From Neodiprion pinetum (lineage: Eukaryota > Arthropoda > Insecta > Hymenoptera > Diprionidae), in contig NC_060238.1 of NCBI RefSeq assembly GCF_021155775.2, positions 5,628,001 to 5,692,000 on the forward strand: 64,000 bases of DNA. Direction: 5' to 3'. Within the stretch, counting starts at the first letter, position 1. Each line of letters starts with the position of its first letter. The notes under the pieces were generated by a model. It made no database searches and was not told the origin of the DNA. It saw nothing but the letters and a program-made list of their open reading frames with translations. Below are positions 11,201-23,200 of this stretch, one piece after another. A program made the position numbers and the translations under genes.

Positions 11201-11840
11201 TAAAGTGTTTAATGGCAGATAAAAAAAAAGTACGTGTCGCTTAGTTTTTAGCTTGCTAATAACATATTACAAAAGACATCAAATCAGAGAAATCGATCTA
11301 GAATACCTTCCTTGGTAGTCACCTTATGCTCGAAATAAATTTTTTCAAATACATGGCTCACCGATCATGTGCTCCAACATCACGTTCCATCCGATAATGA
11401 AGGCCCAAAACTCGCCGATGGAAACGTACGTGTAGACGTAGGCACTGCCCGCTTTTGGGACCCTTGCACCAAATTCTGCGTAGCATAACGCTGCCATCAG
11501 TGATGCGAACCCCGCCAGAAGGAAACTGAGGACGATTCCTGGACCGGCGATATATCGAGCAACGATTCCCGTCAGGACGTAGATCCCTGCTCCGACCATA
11601 TGACCGACTCCTGATGTCGTGTGAATGGAAAACCATACGGACATGAAATGGGATGTTGGCTTTAAAATTGAACTGATAATACCGATGATGTTTCATACCC
11701 AGCAAGGTGATTTCAAAGGCGGACAAGCATCGTTTCAGAGGAGTTTCCATGACGTTTCCTCGGATCTTTTTCATCCGATTCATTTTCGCGCACGTGTCAC
11801 TCAACACGTGGCCCAAGATCATCCTTCTGACGCTCGGCAT
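8295..11840 (-). CDS. Cationic amino acid transporter, SLC7 family (CAT4-like), 647 residues, 8 exons
   Basis: Multi-pass plasma-membrane permease of the APC/SLC7 CAT family, predicted to move basic amino acids. Coding exons: 11840-11699, 11610-11362, 10800-10468, 10384-10141, 10037-9632, 9241-9013, 8936-8772, 8470-8295; total 1944 bases, all GT-AG, phases consistent. Visible motifs: GVGHMVGAGIYVLTG (48-62, first helix and substrate-site glycines), PKAGSAYVYTYVSIGEFWAF (the GEFWAF Glu corresponds to the Glu reported as essential in mammalian CAT1), GAASVARAWSAYVD after residue 130, FYAFVGFDSIATAGEEAREP (from about 247), and the C-terminal helix ending MLVYFLYGIHHSKE. A Ser/Thr-rich hydrophilic loop covers roughly 420-470. 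Length is normal for the family. The start lies 11 bases after a plausible acceptor (TTCTGTTCAG|GTGAC), implying a non-coding upstream exon. Insect CAT4-like and slimfast-type transporters are alternatives; CAT4-like fits best from recalled motifs. Confidence 0.93.
10898..11323. repeat. Long inverted repeat (foldback element) in transporter intron 2
   Basis: The left arm, about 10898-11065, and right arm, about 11150-11323, are diverged inverted copies. Matching blocks include AGATCGAT, TTTGAT, GTAATA(C/T)GTTAT, GACACGTA, TTTATCTGCCATTAAACACTTTAA and CCACC(C/T)TCCAAAG. The centre holds a T-tract (about 11067-11082). The arms are about 165 bases each, and the element fills most of the 561-base intron between coding exons 2 and 3. 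It looks like a foldback or MITE insertion; no clean target duplication was found. Confidence 0.7.
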
Positions 11841-12497
11841 CGTTTTGTCACCTGAACAGAAGACACTGAATTGGTTTCATATTTCTAAAATGGTCCTTTT
11901 TGATTTCAATATTATATTACCTTTTTCACCGTCATTATTACAATATTCAACTACTTTCTTTCCTCCTAGCTTATCTCGAACTTTTTAAAAATGGCATGAG
12001 ATCCTGACGCTTCACCATTGAAGACAAACAATTCAACGTTATATTAAATTCATTACCGGAAATACATCGCAGCTAATGAAAGTGAACTACCAACGTCAAG
12101 TCGTCATTAAACTGAAGTATAATCAATCCCAAAAAAAGGCAGAAAAGATTAGTTTTAAAATCGTGCAATCACGAACCTACGTCACATTCTCTTGTCAATA
12201 TTCAATCTCGATATGATTCGTTCCGAAAATGAATGGATCAGGGTGTGATTGGAATAACTGTCCAGTAAAGATGATTCGCTTTGGGCGAAAAAAATACAGC
12301 AATGATTGCTCGGCAATGTCGTCAGTGATACAAGTGATGTCATATGTGACTGCCTAAATAATTGTCGAACCGAAACTCTAGCGATGTACAGGGATTGTCC
12401 ACGAAACTGCAGTTGAGTTCGAGCTTAATCGTATCTTTATATTAAAGTCATAAAAGTGCACATTGAAAGCAAAGAAGGGCATTAACTGTCGACTCAC

Positions 12498-12650
12498 CTT
12501 GAGATGCTATAATTTAAATGAAATCCCTAACAAAAGGCAGACCGTGCGGGCTACACAAAATCGCAATGGTTGCTTACCACAGTCCGTAACGTCGTGTCTC
12601 ACCACTTTTACTGCGCCAACTCAGAAGCTGATCGATAAAGCCCAGAAACT
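12498..12650 (-). other. Candidate non-coding 5' exon of the amino acid transporter
   Basis: A strong donor, CTCAAG|GTGAGT, ends this segment at 12498, upstream of the acceptor at 11851/11852 that precedes the transporter ATG. The implied intron is about 645 bases. A second donor candidate, CTGTG|GTAAGC, lies at 12578/12577, so alternative 5' splicing is possible. The 5' limit (about 12650, near GCGCGCAACTAG) is a guess; no TATA box is seen. Confidence 0.4.
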
Positions 12651-12929
12651 AGTTGCGCGCTTTGCATGCATTTGTTCGAAAACTAAGCTCACAACTTTTT
12701 AGAGACTTTTTTCAAAAGTGTACTTTGTTCTAAATCGGCAAGCACGGGTCTATAATCTTACAATTTTATTTCACAGAGATAGCAAAATTTGCTTTTAAAA
12801 TTATTATAGCGAAGTTTAAGTGAGCTGTAAGCTTTCTAAAGTAAGTGAATACTAAAATCATTCTTAACCCTGTCGTGCATACATTTTTCCTTACATGCGA
12901 TTCACTTGAAATTTTGAATGCATAGGCGT

Positions 12930-13120
12930 TTGGAATCGCTGACTGCGAATCTGAACTCGAAATTCAAAAATTCAAAACGAAGGATCCAATATGGCGGACG
13001 TCAGTTCGAAAAGTTATTTGATTTTGAGGAAACTCTATGTTACGTGGTTTTTGGGGTCACTGATTACGAATCTGAATTTGAAATTCGTATATTCAAAATG
13101 GCGGACAAAAAAAAACAACG
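12930..13120 (+). repeat. Dispersed 'AAAATGGCGGA' repeat, two diverged units
   Basis: Two related units: 'tcgctgactgcgaatctgaactcg...atccaatatggcggacg' and 'tcactgattacgaatctgaatttg...ttcaaaatggcggac'. The same module occurs at 19520-19850 and, inverted, at 24050-24310. The unit is about 110-120 bases. No transposase ends are visible. Confidence 0.6.
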
Positions 13121-15131
13121 CGAAGAAAAATTTTGAAAAAATTTTGAGTCACCATCAATGCTCGCATCAAATTAGCTCTGAATTTAACATTCTCGAAAAC
13201 TAGGCAGACGAATTCTGCCAAATTTTCATATAACAACAAGCTGTAAAATTTTCCGCTTTTTATGATTGCGTAAATTTTATCATCAGCTACCACATTGTTG
13301 ATACCAGCAATTGCACAATCTGTATTACCGACCTTTACCGGTATCGGTAACTCTATCCGATAAGCATCTCAACACACGGCGTTATTTAACCGAAAATCCG
13401 TATTTACCAGCAGTGTGCTTGCAGTGACCCGCGTCAAGTTTCTCCCTGAAAATGGTGAGCATAATTAATAAATAACATTAAAAAATAACTTTCCAGTCCT
13501 ATAAAAATTCAAGCACGACGAACTATTCCAATGGTGAAAAAATTTGGTTGTCAATGAAATCATTTGTGCACTTGTTTCGAGTGATCTTTCTATCGTAGCG
13601 ATAATCCGAAGCGTCATTCTTTTCATAAACTCATCATCGAGCGGTGTTACATGCATGTCAGCGAAATACAGACTCGGTAATTATATCAGGAATTCAGTTG
13701 GGATAATTTATTAGAAAACAGTACAAAGTTATTTTGGCTGACAAAACAAGACACTGTTATATCTGTTTTGAGTTTGAAATTTCCGTCGTAATTTAAACGG
13801 TGTTGTTTCAGATTATTTCATTGTTAATTTTATATAATTTTGTCGCATGGACTCGGAACGTGTTGAAGAAATATTTGACCTTCGTAACTATGATACGAGA
13901 AAAATTATTTTCGTAAAATACAATAACCCCATTAAACGTTGCTGAATCTTCTGATCGGATTAGTTGCGTGTGCAATTCACGACCAATTGTGATAGGGAGA
14001 GGAATTTGTCAGTTAGATATCATCGAAAATCAAATCGTGATAATCGTTGTAGAAGTTGATAATTGGGGAAATGAAAATAGATATATAGCCTAATGGACTT
14101 ATTCATTCCGCGATATGCACATTATCGCGCATTTTTATAGTACATAAATAATTTTGTTGTCAGGAGTGACGGAAAATTGGTGTATCAACTGTGTCAAGTT
14201 TAACGGACCACCGTTTTTGTCAATTCGTTCGAAGCTACGTTCAGGAAACAGACTACATCGGCTGAACAAGCCAAGTTTCTTATTTATTAGGTGTAACGCG
14301 ATTATAGAAAGAATCTCGGATTTGGTGGGTGAATTATTTAAACTGTATAATGTGAATAATCAGGCAGTAGAGAAGAAATGCTTGATTATTCAGCTTTCTA
14401 AGAATCCTAGTCTCAAACACTGTACTAGAACACGTGTTTACGAAAAGTAGAATGGAAGTAGTGTAAACCATAATGATATTGTCATCCAGAAAAAAAGTTA
14501 AAATGTGTACAGCATGCCTATGGGAAACGCCTTTTTCTCATTTTAGTTTAACATTACATCCATATTATAGTTGTAAAAAGTAGTAAAAACAGTCATTTCT
14601 TGACACCGGCACAACAGTAGTGATGAATTTATAATTGTAGAGTAATCGATAGACAATCCATAAATTCATATAAGTCGTAGTATACACTTATAATGATGAT
14701 CGTTACAGAGTATACAATTTCATTTCATTTCGCTTGTTTAATTTTCAATTCTTCATCTTCAAAATTTTCGTGAGAACTACGGTACAATTGCCTATACATA
14801 TATATATATAATAAAGTAATAATTTTTTAAGTAGTGGCTGCATATATTGTAATTATAGTTCTGTAATTACATTAGTAGAAATAGTGGAACACTTTCTACA
14901 TGTAACAACGTATAAACTACTTGTGCTTACATCGCATATACCCTCAGTATTACACCTTTATGCATATGTTACATGTCACTTGATCAAATAATCCATCGGA
15001 TCGTTAACATGTTCAAGCATTACCCGGCTTAATTCACAATGCCAAATCAATTTGTTTCTACTATTCAACTACTATGTTCACTAGGTTTACATACTTCCGG
15101 TATAAATCTGCCACACCAAGTAAAATTTCTA
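13121..15131. other. Gene-poor AT-rich stretch
   Basis: No supported exon; the longest frame (14154-14450, plus) begins at a non-ATG codon and shows no domain. A short palindromic TACCGGTATCGGTA-like motif sits near 13329-13342. A small (TA)n run lies near 14799-14810. Otherwise nothing recognised. Confidence 0.4.
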
Positions 15132-15562
15132 CACTGAGAAATATATCATTTGTCATAGTAACTAGAAAAATTCAGGAAAACAGGTATCGTTAAAAAAAAC
15201 TGTTTGAATATTGTTGGAATTACGAAAAACGAGGTACGCGTAACCATTTTGCGCTGTTGCCGATCCTTTTTTGGTTATTGCAACGCAAAGTCAGTTTGTG
15301 AGGTTTACTCTACTTTTTTAGTCAAACAAGGCTGTAACGTCAATTTATTGTTGCACAAGCGTTAAATTTTCGCAACAGTTGCAAGAAAATATAGCAACAG
15401 TGATCGTAATGAGAAAGAATAGTAACGGATACTAGACTTTCTGGTAACAGCTAGAAAACTAATTTTCATTTTCTATCTAGAACTATATTTTTCGATTGTG
15501 GAAAAAAATGAAAATAGTTAAAGACTGAGCGGTAACCGGAACTAAAAATTTCTCTCACTGCA
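15132..15562. mobile_element. Non-autonomous DNA element with CACTGAGA ends
   Basis: The left end CACTGAGAAATAT...TAGTAACTAG is matched in inverse at the right end (CTAGTT...CTCTCACTG near 15548-15562). The left 230 bases are closely similar to 60468-60640, including 'AGAAAAATTCAG(G/T)(A)AAACAGGTATCGTTAAAAAAAACTG' and 'GATCCTTTTTTGGTTATTG'. There is no coding capacity. Probably a MITE of a CACTGAGA-ended family. Confidence 0.6.
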
Positions 15563-16868
15563 GTTCTAGTTACTATATACAGTCCCTATAATTATTATCA
15601 TTTTTCATCACAATCAAAAAATATAGTTCTTTAAGTACAAAATGAAAACGAAGTTTGCAGCTATTACAAGCAGAAAATATTCTTGTATTTTCTTGTTGGT
15701 GAGTATTACGAAAATTTGGCCTAAGTGTAACAATAAATTGTGGTACAGGTTTTTTTTTGATAGAAAAAATGCAGTTCGTAAAAAAAAAAAAAAAAGAAAA
15801 GATTTTACGATGGAATTAACAAAAATTTAGTATCGGCAACTATAATTGAGGCATTCCATGTCAAGCCGAGCATTCTGCAAGTAAAATACATTCGATCGAT
15901 AGTTTTAATTCGCTTCGTCTCATGTATTCTACTAAAGAAAAAAAGGGCGTATCCATATTTTCAATGTATGACTCTAATTTAGACTTTTCAATTTGGCAGA
16001 CGCACTCTTGTTCTAGTGGCTTTAATATCTTCAAGAGTGTTGAAGATGATCGAGCAAACAAAGAGGCATCGGAAAGGGTATGAAATACTTTTCAAAACTA
16101 ACATAGCACATTCTTTTTTCCTACATACAATCAATTGACCGTGAATTTCATAGGTCGAATTTTTTGACTTTGCTGTTAGCCATCGACAGCCAATTTTGAA
16201 ACTCTAAAAATCATGTGGTTTCATTCGCTTACCCATCATACATATATCGACCCAACAATTCTCAAACCTCACCAATGATGTGATCTTAAAAGAAAAAAAA
16301 AATCGATCCTCTTACCTCACGATTGTGTGGCTCAAAGTACCGGGTTCTTTTTAAATTACCTTAACTAATTTGTTATTTCAACGATACCCGTTTTGACGAA
16401 TTGTACTCTTGATAATAAAAGGAGTAATTGATATCGTACTAATTTCGCATCAACGTAACATATGCATATGTAGCGTAAACCAAAAAGTTACACGAGGCTG
16501 AAGTTAGTAACGTAAGCGTAACGAAACATTGGTTGGGAAAAAGGTCATCATTTTGCAATTTTACAGTGACTTGGTAGTGTCGCAAGTTTTTTAAAATATC
16601 AATTTCTTTTCCCTTAATATAATTTCTGAAATTTCTTCGAAACGTGAATTATTACAATAACAACGTTACCGACTTCAACCTGGGAAAGTTACAGGCACGT
16701 TTATAGAATGGCACTGAAACAGGACTGTGCGAATCCATATACGCGGAATGATTTGGTTATCGGCTATTGTATACGTATTATATAGTATACATATCGTACG
16801 TATTACGTAATGTGGTGTATATATATATAGGCTAAACTGCTACTTAATTAACTTTCAGGATTTTCATT
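15563..16868. other. Gene-poor stretch downstream of the GTPase gene
   Basis: No coding exon is supported. An A-tract lies near 15781-15795. The motif 'GGCATTCCATGTCAA' at about 15850 resembles the terminal sequence of the palindromic element at 35542-35741 and may be an isolated end. Small (TA)n near 16818-16829. Confidence 0.35.
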
Positions 16869-16874
16869 TATTTC
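16869..16874 (-). promoter_or_regulatory. AATAAA polyadenylation signal of the GTPase gene
   Basis: AATAAA on the minus strand, about 48 bases after the stop codon at 16924-16922. Spacing and orientation fit the Ras-like GTPase transcript. Confidence 0.5.
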
Positions 16875-16921
16875 TTCACATTAATCGTCAGTCTATTATC
16901 GGCGCTACGCAATTCACAGGA

Positions 16922-18425
16922 TTAGGAAATAACGCATGAATTTCGCTTGGCGTCGTTTCGCTCGCGAATCTGTTGAAGATGCTGAAGCTGCGAGGGTGAC
17001 GGAACGTGAGCGCTGCTCACCCTTGAGCTAAGATGCTGAGGGGGCGGTAAGGATTGCCGCCGTCTCCGTCGCAAAGCTGGACTCAGGTTGTACTTCACCT
17101 TAGCCTGTATCAACAGCTCCTTGAAGACCTGGTTTATATTCGTGTTCTCCTTAGCCGAGACCTCGACGAAACCGTTTTCCCAATCAACGGTCACCAACGC
17201 CTCCGTGCTCTCCCTGTCCACCTGGATTACCCAGACTCCGTTAATTCCACGTCGACACAAAATTCCTAAACGCGAGAAGAGAGCGTCCTGGTGGAAATAA
17301 CTTCTACGTCTAACTACGAATTTGATTTTACGATTAAGTTGACACCTTCGTAGTCTTGGCATAAAATTTTTTTTAAGTAAACTTGGAAACACGAATTTCA
17401 CAATATCAAGTTTTTCTGGCCTTTGGCTAACTTTCTACCTTGTGGAAAATCGAAGAGAAAATTCTCTGATGCGGACGGTCACGGTGCGCGATTTTTTTTC
17501 AAACAATTTTTATGTTCCGACAAAACACTATCGAAACTTGATTTAGACATTGATTTCAACGATTACTTTTGTAATGTGTATTTAAAAAAATTCAAGCATT
17601 ATTCACTTTTGCGATTTGTTATACAATACATTATGCAGAGAGTGAATTCCTAACGACTGCATGGTCAGTCGTCTGCTAAAATATAACGCGCACGCGTAAT
17701 GATCCGAGAGCGGATCTTCGCCAAGGCGACCTAACCTCATAAATAACCTTTGATTGAATTTTTTTTTGTTACATAATTAGCAGTGAGTCGTACGTTTTTA
17801 ATCACCCCGTATCACAAAAGTATTTGACGATGAAAAATTTTTTAACCACGCGTTACGACAAAGTAAATTCTATTGATCACAAGTTTGCCAACATTGATTG
17901 ATTCTGAGTACGAATCAGACCTAAGACCAGTTTCACTGGATTTTTATTCAAGACTGACGAATCGTCGCACGTTATAATTACCTCGCGATTTTCGTCAGCC
18001 AGATCGAGTTTGTTTCCAACAACGACAATTGGCACAGCGCTGTAACCTTTGGTCTCGAGTATTTGGGCGCGAAGAACCTTCGCCTCGAGGAAGGAATTAG
18101 AATCGTTGACATCGTATACCAGAATGAAGGCGTCAGCGGAGGAAATGGACAGAGCTCGCATGGCCGGAAATTCGTAGGCACCGGAAGTGTCCAATATGTC
18201 AAGAGTCAGCTGAATACCGGAAACATTGAAGTCGCCGTGATGCATTTCTTCGACGGTTCGTTTGTACTTAGCTGAGAATGTATTGTAGAGAAACTGACTG
18301 ATGATTGATGATTTTCCAACTTTCGCCGCTCCCATTACGACGATTTTGTGACGAAACGAGCTTTCCGTTTGCTTCGTACTGTTGCTGTTCGCCTCTGATA
18401 GCCTTTCGGTGCTGCTCGTCGTCAA
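16922..18425 (-). CDS. Ras-superfamily small GTPase, Dexras/Rhes (RasD)-like, with CAAX box; start unresolved
   Basis: Two exons: 18425-17982 and 17221-16922, joined in phase 0 (CGCGAG|GTAATT ... AATCCAG|GTGGAC). With codon 1 set at 18425 the product is 247 residues. G1 is GAAKVGKS (32-39), the switch I Thr lies in YKRTVEE (about 57), G3 is DTSG (79-82), G4 is NKLD (138-141) and G5 is SAK (170-172). A basic stretch RRRRR precedes a Ser/Pro/Gln-rich tail and the farnesylation-type CAAX box CVIS (244-247), so it should be membrane-attached. DTSGAY replaces the usual DTAGQ, so the catalytic Gln is absent, as in other atypical Ras proteins; weak intrinsic GTP hydrolysis is inferred. The codon at 18425 is TTG, not ATG. 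The only ATG before G1 is inside beta-1 (VVMG), so a 5' exon or a non-AUG start is needed. Di-Ras or RasL10-like naming is possible. Confidence 0.85.
17634..17750 (+). repeat. Half copy of palindromic MITE family A in the GTPase intron
   Basis: The segment beginning 'GCAGAGAGTGAATTCCTAACGACTG' and including 'ACGCGCACGCG' and 'CGACCTAACCTCATAAATA' matches the left half of the element at 20005-20228. The right half is missing. It lies inside the 760-base GTPase intron. Confidence 0.5.
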
Positions 18426-18469
18426 TGCAAAGTGGATAAAACGCGATCAGAATTAATTCGAAATTGGCC

Positions 18470-18476
18470 CTTTATA
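18470..18476 (-). promoter_or_regulatory. TATA box upstream of the GTPase ORF
   Basis: TATAAAG on the minus strand, followed about 30 bases later by TTCTGATCG. If used, the mRNA would begin only about 15-20 bases before the open frame at 18425 and would contain no AUG before the G1 box. Either this TATA is fortuitous and a 5' exon lies further upstream, or initiation is unusual. Confidence 0.35.
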
Positions 18477-19515
18477 CAGTACGATCACGGACCGCGCTTT
18501 GCTTCAACTTAATCCCGGTGAAAACAGGGGAGCGAAAATCAACCGGGAAGGAAAAACGAATGAACTTTTCAACGTTCGAAAATTCCCTCACGATCCGATG
18601 TTAGTGAATTTAAATCCTCGTATAGACGGTGCTTCTCTCTTTTGTAAATCGTTTCAGTTTCAATTTCGCTACATTCTAGTCTTATATTTTACAAATTCGA
18701 ATGAAATTTATATTTATGTATTAGAAATTATTTGAGAAAATCGTAACCAGAGAAATCGAGTTTAATTATATGTAAGTTTAGAAGGAGTTTTGAAAAATTG
18801 TACCTCGATTTTCCTAATTACTTGAAATAATTTTCAAACTTCTACTGCAATGAGTTCGATTTTTGTCATTTCACCTTTACATCTCTTAGTGCACGTTGTA
18901 AAAAATGACAGGTTAAAGCTTGCGGAATATAAATGTCGGTTTGTTGGTTTTAGTATTAGCATAAGCGAGACCCGCACGGGTGGTGAGAAAATAAAAGTTT
19001 CACGGTGTACGTTTGCATATAAATAATTCATACTTTGACAGATTCCGGTGTATAATATATATTTGTTTAAGTAAAAGCTCTCCGCGTTGGGGGCTGATGC
19101 TGTTGCTGTTGTTTTCTCACCTATTATTCTTCGGCAATTCTTCTTCTTGTTCCTCCTTGAGAGAGGATGGCTGAAGGCTAAAACGCCGGCGAAATTGATG
19201 GCGGCTCTTCATCATGTTTCTTCCCCCCTTTCAATATCTGTAAATATGAATAATTCGTTCAAGTTGAGATATCGAAGTTTCATCCGCGTGTAATATTATT
19301 CTGTACATACACGTTGGGGTAGTCTTTGAAAAGGTCATTTTTAAATTTCGAACGGCTCATTCCCTAAATCAGCTATGAATAATTCAAAAACAATTCCGTA
19401 ACTTTTTCAGATTTTTATCTCTAATCTAACCCGTGCCCGTAAAAGGGTGGATTTCCCCATTTAACCCTTTCAGGAGCACATTAAATCCAACCAACAGATT
19501 TCGATCAAATTTGGT
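18477..19515. other. Gene-poor stretch upstream of the GTPase
   Basis: No exon carrying the missing GTPase start could be identified here by eye. No repeat family was recognised. Confidence 0.35.
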
Positions 19516-19519
19516 GCGG

Positions 19520-19850
19520 AAAGATTTATTGGGTCACTGATTACGAATATCAACTCGAAATTTGAAAATTCAAAATGGCGGATCCAATATGGCGAACCAA
19601 AATCCAAAGTCATGCGATTCAGATAAAACTCAGTATTCTCGGGTTTTCGACGTCGCTGATTACGCATCTGAACTCGAAATTTTAAAATTCAAAATGGCGG
19701 ATTCAAAATGGCGGACCAAATTCCAAAGTCATGCGATTTAGATAAAACTCAGTATTCTCGGGTTTTCGACGTCGCTGATTACGCATCTGAACTGGAAATT
19801 TGAAAATTGAAAATGGCGGATCCAATATGGCAACATCAAATGACTTGGGA
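19520..19850 (+). repeat. Tandem array (about 2.7 units of 122 bases) of the 'AAAATGGCGGATCC' repeat
   Basis: Unit: GT(C)ACTGATTACG(A/C)AT...AACTCGAAATTT, then AAAATTCAAAATGGCGGAT, CCAATATGGCG, ACCAAA, and TCCAAAGTCATGCGATT(C/T)AGATAAAACTCAGTATTCTCGGGTTTTCGACG. Neighbouring units are more than 90% alike by eye, so the duplication is recent compared with the diverged copies at 12930 and 24050. Every unit carries one or two ATGGCGG cores. Confidence 0.75.
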
Positions 19851-20004
19851 TTTAGGTCGACCTATTGGATCCACGGATTAGAGTTGAGATAAAAATCTGA
19901 AAAAATAAGGAAATTATTTTTCAATTACTTGCAGCCGATTTAGGGGGTGAGCCGATCAAAATTCAAAAATGATCTTTTGAAAGAACCATACTAACAGAGA
20001 TATA

Positions 20005-20228
20005 CAGAGTGAATTACTAACGACTGAATAGTTGAATGCGCACGCGCTAAAAGTCGAGAGCAAGAGCAGTTTTCTTGTCAGGGCAACCAACATTCATAAA
20101 TTCAGATGACAGGTCGCCGTGATATATCTAACCTCAAAAATGTTGGTAGCCCTGACGAAACAACAGGTCTTGCTCTTGAATTTTAGCGCATGCGCGTTAA
20201 ACCATTTAGTGGTTAGCAATTCATTCTG
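20005..20228. mobile_element. Palindromic MITE, family A
   Basis: Terminal inverted repeats of about 95 bases (CAGAGTGAATTACTAACGAC... versus CAGAATGAATTGCTAACCAC...) contain GCGCACGCGCTAAAA/GCGCATGCGCTAAAA and GTCAGGGC(A/T)ACCAACATT. A central part reads ATTCAGATGACAGGTCGC. No coding capacity. A second full copy lies at 35243-35479 and a half copy at 17634-17750. Confidence 0.75.
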
Positions 20229-23200
20229 CATAATATACAACATTGTATTTTATAATTCCTTAGCAACAAACAGTTAGACACCAACTATCGCTCACCATCA
20301 CTCAATCTTTTTACAGCACGTGTGCAGTTTTCTACATTCTATTTACACTTGTAACGTAATTTTTCGAGCCGAAAAAGTGTTAGCAAATCGAAAAGTTGAA
20401 ACGAGGAATTTGAAGGGAGGTCCGCCAGTGATAAAAAAAGGATTTGTTTTCCTTGTCGAGAGTTGGCGGCGGTTGCTATATATATACGTATATGTAGTAA
20501 GCGAATGTCCGTTGGACCCTCCATTTTCGGGGCCAATTTCGAGTCACGTCGATCGGACTCCTTTCAACGTCCGCAAAAAGGTTCTTTGTCCGCCCATCCA
20601 CTACTGTGCAACACCTTCTTCGAGCTTTAGGCTCGATGAAGCACGTGAGATGAAAAAATTGAAACTTTTCACCAGACTCGAATTATCACTCGCTGGTGAA
20701 TGGAAAAAAAATCAATTCACGAATTTTTTCATTTTTAATGCCTTAGATATTTTCTACTTAATAGAAAGATCAGTTCGATTCAGCCAGCTCATTGGATATC
20801 TAGCGATAAATTGAATCCACGCGGATCGATAATCGTTTGACGAATCTATTTATGACATATTTTTACGACAGCAGACAATATTGCAAATGGAATTTCCTCG
20901 CGGTAATCTATGATGATTTTGCTCCCCGTATTCGCGACGTTAACTCTAAATTTCACCCAGTAAAATTTGTTTGATAAAACTTTTAGTTATAGATTGTAGG
21001 TATACGGGGACATCCATTAATTTTCGATCAAGACATGCAAACTCGTCTAATCATGTATATTCTTATATTTAGTAAAATATCAAACGGTACAAAAATTTCC
21101 AAAACTGATACGAACGTCACGATGTTGAATTTTGTACGATCTGATTCGTTTACACAATTTTCCGTCGGCTTCTCTCGTCGGTAAGTGAATATTAAATAAA
21201 TTTTCAGAGGGTAGAAACGCGCGATCTGCAAATGAAAAATCACCTTTGAACTTTTCTGCCACGGGACTAATTAGTTTTCAATTTTACGTCAACAAGCGGT
21301 ATGTACACATTTGATAATCATTACGGTACGAATTGTACACGTTTAATTGGATGCTCGAGTCTGCACGAAATGAGAGTGTAAGATTGTCTACGTGTAACTC
21401 GTACCAACATCAATGTTGTATTCCTGCGTACATCGATTTTGGGTTAGACGTCTCTTTGCAGGAAGCAACTTCACGAACATACGTTGTACCTATGCATACA
21501 TATATATTCTCAAACGATGGAGTAATATTGCCGATGTATAATAATAATGTGCATTAAGGAACATTTCGTACCACGCTGCTGAGTGGTTCAGCCCACATGG
21601 TATACCATGTAATTAGTTTCACTCTGCTCGTTAATTCTCTCTAAGAAATGAAAATTCCACGACTCGCGAGGAAGATTAAATCGTAATTTCTTATAACGTT
21701 CTTTTTATTGAAGTTAAAAATTAATGGGATCTATAAAAAAAGAAAAGTTCATTTCAATATACGAATCCGTTATGTACTTTATAATGCCAAATGATATTTA
21801 TATATTGTTAAGTAGCTACAGAGAATTGTGTATTTTGTAAATAAAACCTGTAACAAAATTTTTATACTTGACGATCTTGAAATTTCAGTTACAACTAAAC
21901 CTGATAAGAAAATTACTATAGTTTTATCGCGATGCGTTAATTCTGCAGCATTTGTAGCAGACAACTTATCCGATATGTGAACTGGCTTTCGTTTTTGAAA
22001 TTGAGAAGAATTGAGCAGGAACTTGGTTGGAAAACAGTGCCGGAAATTACAATACATATATTCATCAGATATTTGTGACACAACTTCTGGAGTCGATATT
22101 TCAAAGCTCGAAAGCAGTACAAGAATTTCACAAAGGACTTGGAAATAGCATGTGTAGGACTTTTTCTTGATACATTCAAATGAAATATTGATGCGGATAT
22201 GCCTTGAGGGAGAAATTCGCTACACTCGTTGCGATACGAAAACAGCCCTCGGCGACCCCTCGATGAGAATTATGAAAGTCGAGGTGAAATAAAAAGAGAG
22301 AGAGAAAACCGAAAGAAGAGAAAGAAAGATCTGCGTGAAATTTTTTTTTCACCGGATCGTATAATCTACTCCTCCCATAAATGTACCACGCACTGTGCGT
22401 GCGTGTAATGAAAACGAAACTATTTCACGCAAAGTGTAACGCGCGCGTGAAATTGTTCCGAGCTTTTGTGTAACGGTTGTCGTGAGGCGAGATATACTTG
22501 GGCGATTATTTGTTCCCCGTAAAAAGAAGCAAAGTAATATCTACCCAAATGGGGAAAAATAAAAGTAAATGTAGGACCGTATCGCGTGGGCGTCGAAAGA
22601 AAAGCTCGAATCTAACAAACGTAGCAATCCAACGATATAATTAACTTGATACTCACGCTGCAGAATGAGATCCAAGAGAAGGGAAGGAAAAAAGGAAAAG
22701 CGCAACGATGGAGGAGAAATTAAAAGAAAAGTCCGACGGTATTGTTGAAAGGAAAAAACGTTCTTCTTCGGTCTTTCTTTGTATTCTTAATTATTATCGA
22801 TAACAACGTCTTGTGTTGCACGATTTTTTCTCCTTACCGTAAAACATTCCATGGATTGTGCGGTTTCGTGTGAAAAAATCAAAATTCGACACCACGGATA
22901 GAGAAAAAAATATGTAGTCTTGGTAAATATAGATCTGCATATATTTATTATTACAAGTCAAATATTTAATTTTAGATTCGAAAGATCCACAAGCACCGAG
23001 ATTATCGCCACGCTACGCGTTAAAATCGTTACGATGCGTAGAGATAAGGCGAACAGTGAGCAGCTATTCCGGTTATTGTTGGAAAAATTATGCATGTGGA
23101 ATCGTGAGTTTATTTTTCAAACTGCCCGTAGAAAGGGAAACGAAAAATTTTCCGCGATAGAGAAAAAAACCAAGCGATTTACAAACAAGAACTTTAGCCG

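Noticed and set aside
20320..20814. 164-codon plus-strand frame
   Set aside because: Begins at a non-ATG codon, runs through a TA-repeat (LYIYVYV), no domain; the first part overlaps generic AT-rich sequence.
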